A stretch of 64,000 nt of DNA from Flaveria trinervia (lineage: Eukaryota; Streptophyta; Magnoliopsida; Asterales; Asteraceae): the NCBI GenBank assembly GCA_025506515.1, contig CM046457.1:39566231-39630230 (forward strand), written 5' to 3'. This document shows, piece after piece, positions 35,422-47,398 of the stretch. The notes below the pieces were generated by a model. That model saw nothing but the letters and a program-made list of their open reading frames with translations, had not been told where the DNA came from and did not search any database. A program made the position numbers and the translations under genes. How positions within the stretch are numbered: position 1 is the first letter of the stretch; every line of letters begins with the position of its first letter.

Positions 35422-35514
35422 TCTTATATTTTTGTTGTTTTCTTATATTTTGAATTTTAAAAAAATTTGAAAAGTTTTCAAAGAATTTTCTTTAAACAAA
35501 AATTCTAAGTATCA

Positions 35515-35714
35515 AGGTTAAACGTCTGAACAGTATTCAAACGCCTCAACAGTTGATGCGTCTAAGTTGAGAGTTGTCTAAGGGAATGCCTTAGAAAATT
35601 TTTCCAAAACGTCTAAGTATTAATGCGTCTGGAAGGTTTCAAGTGCCTAAACAGTTGTCAAACGCCTGAATAGTTGTCAAACGCCTAAACAGTTGTCAAG
35701 CGTCTAAATAGTTG
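35515..35714. repeat. Leader repeats of element E (GCGTCTAAACAG words), part next to gag
   Basis: About ten copies of words such as 'caaacgcctaaacagttgt' and 'gcgtctaaatagttg'. Element C inserted inside this array at AGTTG; the array continues at 47399-47600. Confidence 0.8.
35710..35714. repeat. Target-site duplication of element C, left copy (AGTTG)
   Basis: AGTTG at 35710-35714 matches 47399-47403. Both flanks belong to the E leader repeat array. Confidence 0.9.
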
Positions 35715-36505
35715 TGCAGGATCGTTCAAGGGCTTGAACACAATTACAACACAACAACACAATGAGGAGATTAACTAAACGTTAATCAAACAGTGAACTA
35801 GGTAACCAAAGGTGATGCAGAGAACACAAGTAAAGCAAGAGACAGAACAAGGAGAGTATAGTTTTCAAGGGAGCAGTATATTGCTTTCTCAAGTTCTTTA
35901 CAAGTGTTACAAAGCATACAGAAAGATACAAGAACTTGGAATACTTATACTACAACCTACAGCCGGCTATACTATGAAAGCCAGCTGGATACAATTGACT
36001 AGACACTAACAAAATCAGTTGTAGGATCAAAAGGCATATCTGCCTTTTGACCTTGTGACTATGACATGCCATAGCTCACATCCTTATACATTATAAAAAG
36101 GATAAAGTACATAAAGTGGAAAGTTTCAGACTCAAGACCTCAATGTACAGTTACCAAAAGCATGGACCTTTTCACCAACTCTTGTAAGTTGGTGACTTAT
36201 CAGAGACGCAGCGGAAAAGGTGCTTTATGGAACAGTACATCAGATAAAGCATGTGTACTAAAAGTCTTCGGAAGAAATCTGTCTTCATAGGTTGAAGCTT
36301 CGGAAGACTTTGTCTCTTCAAGCTTCGGAAGACTTCATGTTAGGCTTCGGAAGATATTGGTCTTGGCTTCGGAAGATATTACACTTAGAGTATTTTCTAA
36401 TGCTTTGTGTAATTCTTCCGAAGCATTCTTCACTTCAGTACTTAGTGCATGTTGCTGAAACACTTAGGCAGTTTTGGGTTGCATCAGACTTCAGGAATCC
36501 TTACA
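35715..36505 (-). repeat. Element C 3' LTR, 791 bp
   Basis: It runs on the minus strand from TGTAAGGATTCC (36505) to CGATCCTGCA (35715). U3 has six CTTCGGAAG/CTTCCGAAG words between 36264 and 36420, mostly 22-30 bp apart. A 76-codon open frame on the plus strand here is repeated almost exactly in the 5' LTR and is not a gene. Confidence 0.95.
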
Positions 36506-36519
36506 AACTCCCCCTAGGC
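36506..36519 (-). other. Polypurine tract of element C
   Basis: The minus strand reads GCCTAGGGGGAGTT directly before TGTAAGGATTCC. Confidence 0.9.
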
Positions 36520-36665
36520 TGATGCTACCAAACACTTAGAAGATCTTTAAATGTTTGTAGTCTTCAGAATAATCAAGACCATCCCTTTCTTCATTTGATG
36601 GTCAGGATCATCAAGACTCTCATAGTATCTTCTCATTTCAAAGAGATCATGCAGAGGTAAGTTGA

Positions 36666-39637
36666 TTATGTCTTGCCATGAGTAGACGTTTTCAACACCT
36701 GATCTCTGATAACATTCCATCTTTCTGGATTGGTAGAGTAAGTCCAGGATAAGATGGGTGTCTCGGTTGCTAGAGGAGCCACTTGCATTGGAGTTGATTG
36801 GGCTGCCTCATCATGCACTTCCTCAGGTTGATCTGATTCAGCCTGGGGTGTAGAGGTAGATGACTTTGGCTTCTTCTTTTTAGTCTTTGGTTTAGAGGCC
36901 ATTTTCTTCTTCCTCTTTAATGTCTTTAACTGAGAAGACTGGTCTGCAGCACCATGTTGATCATCAGTGTCTTTCTCAGTTGGGTGTTCCTCCCTCACAG
37001 GTTCAGAAGGAGAGGGAGTTTGACCCTGTCTTGGATCAGAAGATGAAGTTTGCTGAGGCTCAGCTGGAGGTTCTGGTTCAGGTGTCTCTGGTTGTTCAAA
37101 CTTGACCTCCACTTCAGGTGGGACTTGACTTGGAAGAGAGTGCAAATCAATGAGTTCACCACTTTTAATCTTCTGTTGATTACCCTTATATGCTCATCCA
37201 TTGTAGATAGAGACATGGGACCAAGTCTCCTTCCGGAGAATCCATATGACTTCAAGAAGCTCATCATTCTTTGTCTGTCAGCAGACTTCTTTGCATTCTT
37301 TTGAATGATGGCTCTTGACTTTGCAGCTTCCTTCTTCCCTTAGCTTCCTTTTGGTTGTTTTTCTTTCTTTGACTAACTCAAGCTCAAGTTGCTTTAAGTA
37401 CTCGAACTCAATGAAGTCATAGGACAGGGGAAGAAGTGTATTTGCCTGATAGAAGCCTGTGGCACTCAGGTAGTTATCATTTTGATTCTATCTCTTCTTT
37501 ATCTACCTGAGGTTCTTGTGGAGCCACATCTTCCTGTGCAGGACTTTCTTGAACTGGAGAGAGAGTGGGAGTATGCTTGTGAAGTCTTTTCTGTCTCCTC
37601 TCCTCTTTGAATTGGAGAAGTAACCTTGCATCCTCTTTCTCCTTTATCTCTCTTGACACTTCACTTCCATGTCACCAGTTCATTCAACTCTTCTAAGGGG
37701 AGGGAGATGATTTCATCAACATCATAGTTCCTGGTCTGTAAATAATTAATCCTGACTGCCCTTTGTTCATCATTTTGAGTATTTGGTCTGGGGGCAGCCC
37801 TGATTGCAGCTTGCATAAATTTTTGATGACCCAGAAGAACTTTCTCCCCTTAGCCTCCTTTTCCTCTCTCTCTCTTCCTCCTCAATTTCCTCAGGAGTCA
37901 TTTTCCTTTCCCTTTGTCACCAACAGACCTTTGTGACTCAGGGTGGATTGAGGCTTGGCCTTCATTGCTTGGTGTAGCTTCCATGCTCTGGCCAGAGAGA
38001 GGCTGAGAGACACCTTCACCAGCAGGTGTCTCAGATGGAGTTTGGACCTCTGCAGCAGTTGTTGATGGTGAGACAGGGGTCTCAGGTTCTGTCACTGGGC
38101 CTTCAGCCAAGGTTTCCCCTATGAAACTAATCTTAGGGTCCACCTCAGCATCCAGTTGACCGATGACATTGCCTGATTGCCTAAGTCTCCTTCTTAGAGA
38201 GAACTCTGCAAGGATCCTGTCTTGGATTCTTTGAGCCAGCCTGTCAGCTTGTCTAGATTTGCTTGGTTGACAAGTGGCATGTTGACCAATCCAGTCCTTC
38301 ATAGAAGCTCAGGCTTTGGAACTGAAAGACTTCTTGTTGACCTTGAACTCTGTGAAGTATGAGGGCTCTTCTGTCATCATCATACTCCCATCTGATAATG
38401 TAGTTGCCAGTTCCATGTGGTGGAGATGAGACACCCTTGGTATACCTTCCTCAAAGAGACTCCTGATGAGAGAGTCTATAGAGTCCACATTAATGTGAAC
38501 TTGAGGAAGTTGCTGAGAATGCACAACAGCAAGTGAGGAGGGTGAGTCCTCTATGTCCATTCTCTTTGAAGAACTCCCAGGTTCTGTGGTTGTGATAACT
38601 TTCTCCCCTTTTTGGTAGCATCACCCACTTGCATAGGTGAGCTGGAGGATAATCAGTCACTTCCACAGGTTCTTGTGTTCCTGGTTGAGCTCTCCTTAGA
38701 GGTCTCTCACTAGTTTTTCCTGCAGATATGAAATCTGGAGTTGCTGATCATTGACCCTGTTTTGCAGGGTAGTCACCTGAGATTCCAAGTGAGTAACCTT
38801 AGAGACTAGATAGGTGCATGTTTGTGACAATTGTTGTACCTTTAGTCTCAAATTCCCCTCATCTTCATCAGATGATCACTGGGGGATGAGAGGATTGGAC
38901 CAAAATCCCTCCTCTCACCACCAGCTTGAGTTTCTTGGCTGCTGGTTTTCCTCTGCTCACTGGCAACCTCAGTTAAGATGCCAATGGGCTGAGTTGCCAT
39001 GTTGAGGTCTTAATGATGTAATCACTTTCAAAAGTGAGAGCCTCTTCCATATGGACATCCGAAACAGGTTCAGATGTGTCCACCTCAGTAATAGGTGACT
39101 GATGAGGGATAGACTGAGGAGAATCAGAGGTACTCATCTCTCTTTGAGTAGGGGAGGAGAAGAGAGACTCATGGTACTCACTGAATCCTAAGTCTTCATC
39201 AGTGTAAAAGGATAGGTTGGGAATTGGTTGGTTTAGATCCAAGGCTGGGGATGGTAGCTGTCCCGAAGGTTGTTCACTTGAGTGTTGAGACTCAGAGTGA
39301 AGGCTTACAGTTGTTGGGCTAATGATCTCATCAGGTTGAGCTTGAGGAACCTCACCTGATAGGTAAAGTAATGGGAGTGGTTTGCTCCTCAGGAGAAGTG
39401 GGAGCTCTGGAGTCCACTCATAATGACCTCTTGGCAGGTCTTCCAGAATTCAAGCAAATGATCCTCATATAGAGGAGGATCAATGGTTAGGGAGGTGAAG
39501 TAGTGAGACAAAGACAAGAAACGGCAAACCTCTGAGAAATGAGGATCTTTGTCAGAGCATAACAGAGCAACCTGATTGTGTTGTCTGTGTAGCTGCATGG
39601 CAAAGTGAGGATCATTTCTGTGTGTAAGGTCAGCCAT
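36666..39637 (-). pseudogene. Element C ORF3 with core deletion, frame-shifted
   Basis: The ATG at 39637 gives MADLTHRNDPHFAMQLH and an open start as far as EFWKTCQEV. It then jumps directly to sequence that in D lies about 750 bp further on (junction near 39405-39420), so the central core including the GFSRVET/ELIAQGDN block is missing. The rest follows in several frames: a Ser/Pro-rich stretch, a leucine heptad region (near 38800-38720), SLRRRLRQSGN, an Arg/Lys/Glu-rich part (37659-37477), and the C-terminal WNVIRDQVL ending at 36666 with a Lys-rich patch (KTKKKKPKS). No signal peptide or membrane segment is seen. Confidence 0.75.
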
Positions 39638-39659
39638 TGTGAGGTAGCTCAGAGATGAA

Positions 39660-40363
39660 GTGAAAAGAATGGGAAGGAAATTTCAGAGAGAAAGCTTTGG
39701 TTTTAGGTATGGAGAAAAGCAGATGATAGAAGAGGGGGGAAACCGTTGGGTTTATAGAGAGAGAAGGATTTCAGATAAGTTTAATGAAAGAGGAAAACTT
39801 TGAAATCCGTATGTCGGTCCCACCTCTGAAAAAGTAGTTTACCTTTTTGCTCAAAAAGTAGTTTTTCTTGGAATTCTAAAAGCTTCCGAAAGTAATTTGT
39901 CTTCGGAAGTTTGATTGAAAAAGCTTCCGAAGCTAAAGTGACTTCGGAAAATTTTCCTGAGAGTCTTAAAGATTATGCTTCGGAAGAGAAATAAACTTTT
40001 GGATGCTTTGTATAAGAATGAACAAAGCTTCCGAAAGTAATTTTTTCTTCGGAAGGAAAAAGTCCTTAAAATGAATAAGTGTCTAAGTTGAGAATTTTAA
40101 GCTTCGGAAGATAAAGTTTGACTTCTTCCGAAGGTAAAATTTCTTAGACAGTCATTTATTTTGAAGACATATTTTTCTTCCGCAGGTAAATGTTATCTTC
40201 GAAGTGTCAGAAAATTTTCAAGAATCCAAGGAAAGTCTTCAAAAAGAGTTTTTCATTCAAAAAACATGAGCTTATGAAAGTGATGAACTAGACAACTTAG
40301 GACACACATATTTTAAGAAGAAATAATTAGAATTAGTTTTTAAAAAAAATCTACTCAAGTTAA
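39660..40363. repeat. Pol-ORF3 spacer of element C with CTTCSGAAG hairpins
   Basis: No gene. Between 39880 and 40200 CTTCCGAAG and CTTCGGAAG copies alternate in orientation, for example 'agcttccgaa' ... 'tcttcggaag' and 'gcttccgaagc' ... 'acttcggaaa', so adjacent copies can pair as stem-loops. Confidence 0.8.
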
Positions 40364-41118
40364 TCATCCAACAGCTGATATCAGATATTTAAATCTCTGT
40401 TCATCAAAAGCTTTTGTGAACAGATCAGAGCTTTTGATGAACAGATCAGCATATTGTTCATCTGTGTGAACTTTGACTAGTTTAATTAACCCCTTTTCAT
40501 AGTTATCTCTTATTAAATGATACCTGATGTTGATGTGTTTGGTCCTTGAGTGCTGCATGGGTTCTCAGTGATAGAGATAGCACTGTTGTTGTCTATGTGG
40601 ATAGGAGTCTCTTTGAAGTTAAATCCGTAGTCTAGCATCTGATTTTGAATCCAAAGCACTTGAGCACAGCAGCTTGCAGCAGCAATTGTATTCAGCCTCA
40701 ACAGTTGATGCAGACACACAGGTTTGTTTCTTGCATTGCCATGAGACAACCCTTCCACCAAGAATTGACATCCCCCAGATGTAGACTTTGCAGTCATGTT
40801 GCAACCACCATAATCACTGTCTGTATAGGCATACAGATTGAAGTTAGAATTCTTTGGATACCATAAACCAAGTGTTGAAGCACCTTTGAGGTATCTTAAA
40901 ATCCTTTTCACAGTGATTAAGTGAGACATCTTAGGATTAGCTTGATATCTTGCACGAATACATGTAGCAAACATGATATCAGGCCTGCTAGCTGTAAGAT
41001 ACATAAGAGACCCAATCATAGCCCTGTATAAGTGCTCATCTACACACTCCCCCTCAAGATCTGGACCAAGAGAGTGGTTTCTGGCTATGGGTGTCTTAGC
41101 AGTCTTACAATCAGTCAT
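40364..41118 (-). pseudogene. Element C RNase H
   Basis: An open frame from 41118 carries MIGSLMYLTASRPDIMFA, YTDSDYGGCNMTAKSTSGG and LDYGFNFKETPIHIDNN. Two frame changes near 40800-40620 affect the AEAEY block (seen in another frame as STVEAEYNC), and one near 40555 precedes the tail SRTKHINIRYHLIRD. The tail also contains a short in-frame duplication (ADLFIKSSDLFTKAFDE, near 40430). The stop is at 40364. Otherwise well preserved. Confidence 0.85.
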
Positions 41119-42050
41119 GTTGAACCTTTTGAGTATATCTTGAATATACTTTGACTGACTTATGAAATGCCATCTTCAACCTGCTTCACTTGAATTCCCA
41201 GAAAGAAATTAAGTTCTCCCATTGAACTCATTTCAAATCTATCTTTCATCAGCTTTTCAAGTCTTTGCAGAGCCTTGAATTGGTTGAGCCAAAGATGATG
41301 TCATCCACATATACTTGAACTAGCAGAATGTCATTTCCTTGTCCTTTGATGAAGAGAGTTCCATCTATAGTACCTCTCCTGTAACCATGTTTTACAGAGA
41401 TACTCAGACAGTGTCTCATACCACTTCCTGGGTGCCTGATGCAGCCCATAGAGAGCTTTGTCAAGCTTGCAGACATAATCAGGATGATCAGGATCTACAA
41501 AACCAGGTGGTTGTTTGACATAAACCTCCTCATCAATCACTCCATATAAGAAAGCACACTTTACATCAAGTTGGTAGACCTTGAAGTTCTTGGATGCAGC
41601 AAATGCCAGGAATATCCTAACAGCTTTAGTCTAGCTACAGGAGCAAAGACATCAGTGTAGTCAATCCCTTCTTCTTGTGTGTATCCTTGAACACTAGTCT
41701 AGCCTTGTTCTTGATGATGATTCCTCTATCATCCTTTTTATTCCTAAAAACCATTTGGTTCCAATGGTAGTCTTCCCATGAGGAAGAGGACAAAGGTTCC
41801 AAACTTTCTGTCTTTTGAATTGAAGCAGCTCTTGTTGCATAGCTTCAACCCAACTTCCATCCTTTAGAGCCTCCTCAACTTTCTTTGGCTCTAACTGGGA
41901 TAGAAAACAAGAGTGAAGACAAACATTTGCTTCATGGGTTTGCCCTCTTGTCTTTACCCCGGAGATAACATCTCCAATGATGTTTGTAGTAGGATGAGAC
42001 TTGTGGATCCTTAGCTGAGGGATCACAGCAAGTTGCTGAGATAGATCCAA
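41119..42050 (-). pseudogene. Element C reverse transcriptase
   Basis: Blocks in order: SWVEAMQQELLQFKRQKVWN (about 41860), GTKW (near 41755), EVYVKQPPGF and LYGLHQAPRKWYETL (41540-41400), then VYVDDIIFGSTNSRLC with the catalytic Asp pair (about 41320-41280) and the FFLGIQVKQ-type end (near 41200). The frame changes near 41750, 41690, 41390 and 41280 are mostly single-base, as in the rest of this young element. Confidence 0.85.
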
Positions 42051-43200
42051 ATTGAGAAATTTAGATCTGGTCTTGAAGATTGATCCTCCACATTATCACA
42101 CTTATCAAGATTAACTTATCCAAGAGTGTGTGACATCATTGATGTTATCATCTATGGTATGGTTATTAGCATCAAGAGATTCTTGATCACTTTCACCATC
42201 ACCATTGTTATCTTCTGCAATTGAGATGTCTTTATCTGGTTGAGAGGCCTCTGAACTGGAATTTGAAGGCATGCCAGATGTATCAGCTGGATTTGTCATT
42301 GTTGTGCTGATAGAAACCTCATTTGCTGAAGTAGTTCCAACTGGAGCTGAAGGTCTTCCAAGCTCAAATCTTGGATCAGGATCACCTGTATTTAAATTTT
42401 CTGCAGATCCTGAAACATGCTCACAAGATTTATTAAAACAGTTGGTAACTAAATCAAGATCAAATAGCCAATCCGGACCAGAACCAGCCACACTGGGAGT
42501 GTGCTCATTGAAAGTCACATTGGCTGACTCCTCAATGATTCTAGTTCTGAGATTGTATACTCTATAAGCTTTAGCTTGAGAAGAGTATCCAATGAAGTGT
42601 CCATCGTCTGATTTCTCAGCAAACTTGGCAACTTGATCTTTGGTATTCAAGATGGTGCAGGGACATCCAAATGACCTGAGAAAACCAATGAAAGGTTTCC
42701 TCTTGTGCCAAAGTTCATAAGGAGTCTTACCATGTGTCTTAACTACTAAGACTCTGTTTTGCACATAGCAGGCAGTATTAACTGCCTCTGCCCAGAAGGT
42801 GATAGGCAGTTTAGAGTCAGACAACATAGTTCTTGCAGCTTCAATAAGTGTCCTGTTTCTCCTCTCAGCAACTCCGTTTTGCTGAGGAGTCCTGGGAGCA
42901 CTGTATTGTCTTGTAATACCCTTTTCATCACAAAATGTATCAAGGATTTGGTTTTTGAATTCAGTTCCTTGATCACATCTTATGGTTTTGACCTTGTGAT
43001 CACATTGATTCTCATCTTTAAGATGAAATTCTTTAGAATCTCAGGAGTCTCATCTTTAGTTCTAAGAAAGAAAACCCAAGTGAATCTTGTAAAATCATCT
43101 GTGATCACTAGACAGTATAAGGTCCTTCCTAAACTCATTACACTGGTGGGGCCAAAGAGATCCATATGTAATAAGTGTAGGGGAGTAGTGATGGAGTTCC
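42051..43200 (-). pseudogene. Element C integrase core and C-terminal region
   Basis: LHMDLFGPTSV (first catalytic Asp, about 43165), TDDFTRFTWVFF, then a frame change near 42980, the second-Asp block near 42960 and the catalytic-Glu block near 42865, also frame-shifted. From 42827 an open stretch of 238 codons holds FWAEAVNTACYVQNRVLVV, GHFIGYSSQAKAYRVYN and an acidic linker ending at a stop at 42111. All three catalytic residues are present in the DNA, though not in one frame. Confidence 0.86.
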
Positions 43201-43802
43201 TTTCCTTAGGCTTGTGAGATACCTTGTGTTGCTTCCCTTTCAGGCATGCAACACAATGATCATCACTTGTAAACTCTTTCTTTGGCATTCCAGTTACCAG
43301 ATCATGTTTGATTAATTTATTCATATTCTTAAAGTTTACATGGCACATTCTTTTATGCCATAGGAAAGACTCATCACTATTTGCTTTAGATAGAAAGCAT
43401 GAAACTTCTCCAGAGGGAGATGTTTCTTGCAAATCCATCTTGTACATGTTCCCTTTCCTGGGGGCTCTGAGCAGAATATGCTCATGAGGAATACCACTCC
43501 AGGTTTGAGAACAATGCACTCATGCTCAGTGAAGAGCATGTTATGACTCTGATCACAAAATTGAGATACACTCAGAAGATTGTACCCAAGCTCCTTAACA
43601 AAGTTTACCTTCTCAATGCTGAGCTTACCATTTGTGACCTTGCCCCTTCCATAAATGTAACCACCTTCATTTCCTCCAAAAGCAACTGGTCCTCCATCAA
43701 TTCTCTCAAATTATGAAGTAAAGACCTATCGCCTGTCATGTGCCTGGAACAGCCACTGTCAATTATCCAGACATTCTTGTTTGTCTTGAGCTGTTCCTGC
43801 AC
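43201..43802 (-). pseudogene. Element C protease and GAG-pre-integrase zinc region
   Basis: WIIDSGCSRHMTGDRSLLHN (about 43770) is a complete copia protease active site. Pre-integrase sequence follows (43539-43336 and 43519 onwards) with LWHKRMCHVNFKNMNKL and CVACLKGKQHK, the HHCC zinc-binding motif. Two frame changes lie between 43605 and 43520. Confidence 0.85.
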
Positions 43803-46528
43803 AAAGAAAATGATTAGTTACATTTGGAAACCCAAGCCTTACTTGTCTTGGGTTCAGTAAGTGTAATAGAAGGTAATGCAACAGTAATAGATCCTATGGT
43901 TGTACAGAGGGGATCTTCGGCTGTTGTTGATGGAAAACCTCAGTCATTTGGTCTTTCTTAGACTTCCACACCACTTTGGAGTCTTGGACTTGACCTTCAA
44001 AACCTTAGAAGCTTTTGGAGCTTCACAAGTTTTAATGACTGATACTTCGGAAGAATCTACAGTCACTGCAGTAGACTTTAGTACTTCGGAAGAACTCCTT
44101 TCTTCCGAGACCAACTTTGCTTCCGAAGGTAATTTTCCATTTACCTTCTTCTTTGATTTGGAGCTTCCGAAGGAAACAGACTTTCCTTCCGAAGCTTGAG
44201 ACTTCTTGAGATTCTTTGAAGTCTTTGTATTGGTCATGTGGATAGTACTTCTAGGATTTATGGACAATCCTTGGCAATATGAGAAGTACTTTCACACATA
44301 ACACACAGCATTTTCTTCTTCAAAGAAATCTCCTTTTGAGAGCAAGACTGGCCTTGGTCACATCCCTTTTTCACCTTCATCTTGGTAGATTCAGATACAG
44401 TTCCTTGGGCTGTGAACTGTTCTTGGAATTTGATGGTCCAGGCTGTGCAGCAGTGGTACACAGCAGCTCAGTCTTCTTCTTTGTACTGAGATGATTTGAA
44501 CATGAACCAGAACTCTTAGATAAGAGGCTTTGGTGGATGTCTTCAGTCCTTATTGCTTTGAAACCTGCAGAGATAAACACTTGTTTCTGCTTAGCATCAA
44601 AGGTAGCCTTGATTTCTTGAGCCTTCTTTGCTTTCCTTTTGCTCTTCCTGATCAAGTTCTTTCTTGGACTTGGTCATCACAGTTAATTTCTTCTCCTCAG
44701 AAGGATAGTGGCCCTTGGAGGAATCCTCTTCTTCACTCTTCTCAGAGGGATTCTCACTATCACTTCTTCATCATCCTCACTTACTGGATCTATGAGAGGA
44801 AGCTCATCTTCACAAGTTCCACACCTAGGAGATCTTACAGACAAGATTGTGTGTGGAGGAGCTATCTCATTTGATCCCAGTCCCTGTCTATTTTGATAAC
44901 AAACCTTATTGTGTAGGGATGAGGATATCATGTTCTTGAAGGTCTCTTCTTCAAGAACACTTTTCTCTGCCAGGGCTTTGCTGATCACAAGCTCAGCCTG
45001 GCACTTAGTCAACTTAGTGATGAGATCTTGGATCTGAGTTCTAAAATCTGTATGTTCATGTTTTAGTACTGAAATAGTTTTCTCCAAGTCTTCTATCTTT
45101 AACTTGTAATCATTTTCAGACTTTCTAAAGTCAGATTTTAATATGTTTAATGACTCAAGATCAGATCTCATCTCTAGGTTGTAGGACCTGTATCTATTTA
45201 CTTTAGCAATGCATTCAGGGGAGCAAAGATGTTCTAATACCTTGGCTTCATCATGATCAGCCATCAATGCTTGGTTTGGAGAAGCATCCGCCTGAAAACT
45301 CCAGTCAAATCCTCCCTCTTCAACAGCAACCGCAGCATGTTGCTTTGTCTTCTCAGCCTGAGGGGTATTGTTGGTGAAGTTTGGTCTGAGTTGTGTTTGA
45401 CCCCCATTTGCTGGGTGCCTTACACTCCCTGGCGAAGTGACCCATAAGGTTACAATTGTAACACTTAACTTTGCTTTTATCCAGGCCAAACTTACACTGG
45501 TAGCATTGCTTGGAAATTTTCTTCCTGTCCTCTTGTAGAACTTCTTGGCTCTGTGAGTGAGAAGAGCCATCTGCTGAACTATCTCCATGTATTCCAGGTC
45601 ATCTGGATGGATACAGTCTAGATCTTCAAGAGTGAAGAGATAATTTCCACAGCTTTCATCTGCAGACACAAAGGCTTGAGAAGAACTTGTCTCTTGGAAT
45701 GGGCTTCCTTGAGTAAAGTTCTCCCTTGGTGTCTCCGGGAAGGTGATGAAAGGACCCTTTTATGAGTTGTCAGGGTAGCATAGGAGATGATGTTGGGGTT
45801 CTATGCTGTCCCTTTCAACCACATGAAGGGCTGAACCCATTTGATTGTTAGAGTTGCCAGATGAACCTTGTAAGTTCATTTCCATCTGGTATCCACTGAG
45901 AATCCCATATAACTCTGTCAGAGTAAGAGTTTTAAGGTTCTCAGTCCTCTTGATTACCACACAATAGTGTGTCCATTGCCTAGGAAGTGAGGACATGAAC
46001 TTCCTTACAATGTCTCTGTTCTCAAGAGGAACTCCTCCATCCACAAGGGTATCCACAATCTCAACATACCTGAAGTATTGTTGGGTCATGGTTTCACCTG
46101 TTTTAAAGGTGAAATTTTCAAACTGCTGCTTCAGAAGATCTTTCTTGTTCTCCTTGGCTTCAGAGGAGTCTCATACATCAGCTTCAGTGCATCCCACAGC
46201 TGTTTAGCTGTTTTGCACTTCTTAAAACCTCTGTATACAGAGTTTGGGATAGCAGTCTGAAGAGCAGTCATGGCCTTCCTGTCAATCTCTACTCTTTTCC
46301 TATCTTCATCTGAGTAGTGGCCACATCTTTAGGAATCATACCAGCACCGGTAGCAGAGGGGGTGCTAGGTATGAAAGGTCCATATTCAACAGATTCCCAC
46401 ATTCTTGAGTCAAGAGACCTGATGAAGCCTTCCATCCTCATGCACCAGGTGTCGAAGTCATCAAGAGTGATCAATGGGGATTTGTTCATGGTTCCAGTCT
46501 CCATATCAGTCTTTGAGATGGAAGCCAT
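43803..46528 (-). pseudogene. Element C gag and gag-pol linker
   Basis: The ATG at 46528 gives MASISKTDMETGTMNKSP, 70 bp inside the PBS. The UBN2-like core is at 46089-45760 (FMSSLPRQWTHYCVVIKR). A CCHC knuckle (CYNCNLMGHFAREC, 45425-45465) is intact as DNA but lies one frame off its flanks, which suggests two compensating single-base indels. A coiled coil follows (45190-44960). A second knuckle, CVMCESTSHIAKDC, is at about 44262-44305. The following linker (43910-44200) contains five CTTCSGAAG words encoding Ser-Ser-Glu/Pro-Ser-Glu repeats. Frames change about six times. Confidence 0.83.
43910..44200. repeat. CTTCSGAAG words embedded in the gag-protease linker of C
   Basis: Plus-strand copies 'acttcggaagaa' (two), 'gcttccgaagg', 'gcttccgaagg' and 'ccttccgaagc' lie within 150 bp of coding sequence. 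D (56475-56665) and B (17325-17430) have the same cluster at the same place. It is the word that fills the LTRs and spacers of this family. Confidence 0.8.
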
Positions 46529-46598
46529 TTGAAAAAGTTTAGTTTTTGTGTGTGTGAGGGATCTTAAGATGGTTAGATCTTATATCACGAGCCTGAAT

Positions 46599-46610
46599 GC
46601 TCTGATACCA
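46599..46610 (-). other. Primer-binding site of element C
   Basis: The minus strand reads TGGTATCAGAGC, one base after the LTR end TCCTGCA. Confidence 0.93.
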
Positions 46611-46611
46611 T

Positions 46612-47398
46612 TGCAGGATCGTTCAAGGGCTTGAACACAATTACAACACAACAACACAATGAGGAGATTAACTAAACGTAATCAAACAGTGAACTAGGTA
46701 ACCAAAGGTGATGCAGAGAAAACAAGTAAAGCAAGAGACAGAACAAGAGAGTATAGTTTTCAAGGAGCAGTATATTGCTTTCTCAAGTTCTTTTACAAGT
46801 GTTACAAAGCATACAGAAAGATACAAGAACTTGGAATACTTATACTACAACCTACAGCCGGCTATACTATGAAAGCCAGCTGGATACAATGACTAGACAC
46901 TAACAAAATCAATTGTAGGATCAAAAGGCATATCTGCCTTTTGACCTTGTGACTATGACATGCCATAGCTCACATCCTTATACATTAAAAAAGGATAAAG
47001 TACATAAAGTGGAAAGTTTCAGACTCAAGACCTCAATGTACAGTTACCAAAAGCATGGACCTTTTCACCAACTCTTGTAAGTTGGTGACTTATCAGAGAC
47101 GCAGCGGAAAAGGTGCTTTATGGAACAGTACATCAGATAAAGCATGTGTACTAAAAGTCTTCGGAAGAAATCTGTCTTCATAGGTTGAAGCTTCGGAAGA
47201 CTTTGTCTCTTCAAGCTTCGGAAGACTTCATGTTAGGCTTCGGAAGATATTGGTCTTGGCTTCGGAAGATATTACACTTAGAGTATTTTCTAATGCTTTG
47301 TGTAATTCTTCCGAAGCATTCTTCACTTCAGTACTTAGTGCATGTTGCTGAAACACTTAGGCAGTTTTGGGTTGCATCAGACTTCAGGAATCCTTACA
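46612..47398 (-). repeat. Element C 5' LTR, 787 bp
   Basis: Minus strand TGTAAGGATTCC (47398) to CGATCCTGCA (46612). Nearly identical to the 3' LTR at 35715-36505. Confidence 0.95.

Larger units (their letters stand above)
35715..47398 (-). mobile_element. Element C: young Sirevirus-like copia element, minus strand, inserted in E leader
   Basis: Complete, 11,684 bp: 5' LTR 47398-46612, exact PBS, gag, protease, integrase, RT, RNase H, spacer, ORF3, polypurine tract and 3' LTR 36505-35715, with target duplication AGTTG. The LTRs differ by about 2 substitutions and 6 single-base indels in 790 bp, so it is the most recent insertion. It is the same broad family as D and B. ORF3 lacks most of its conserved core. 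Confidence 0.95.

Noticed and set aside
36292..36522. 76-codon open frame repeated at 47185-47415
   Set aside because: It lies wholly in the two LTRs of C, runs antisense to the element, and is identical only because the LTRs are.
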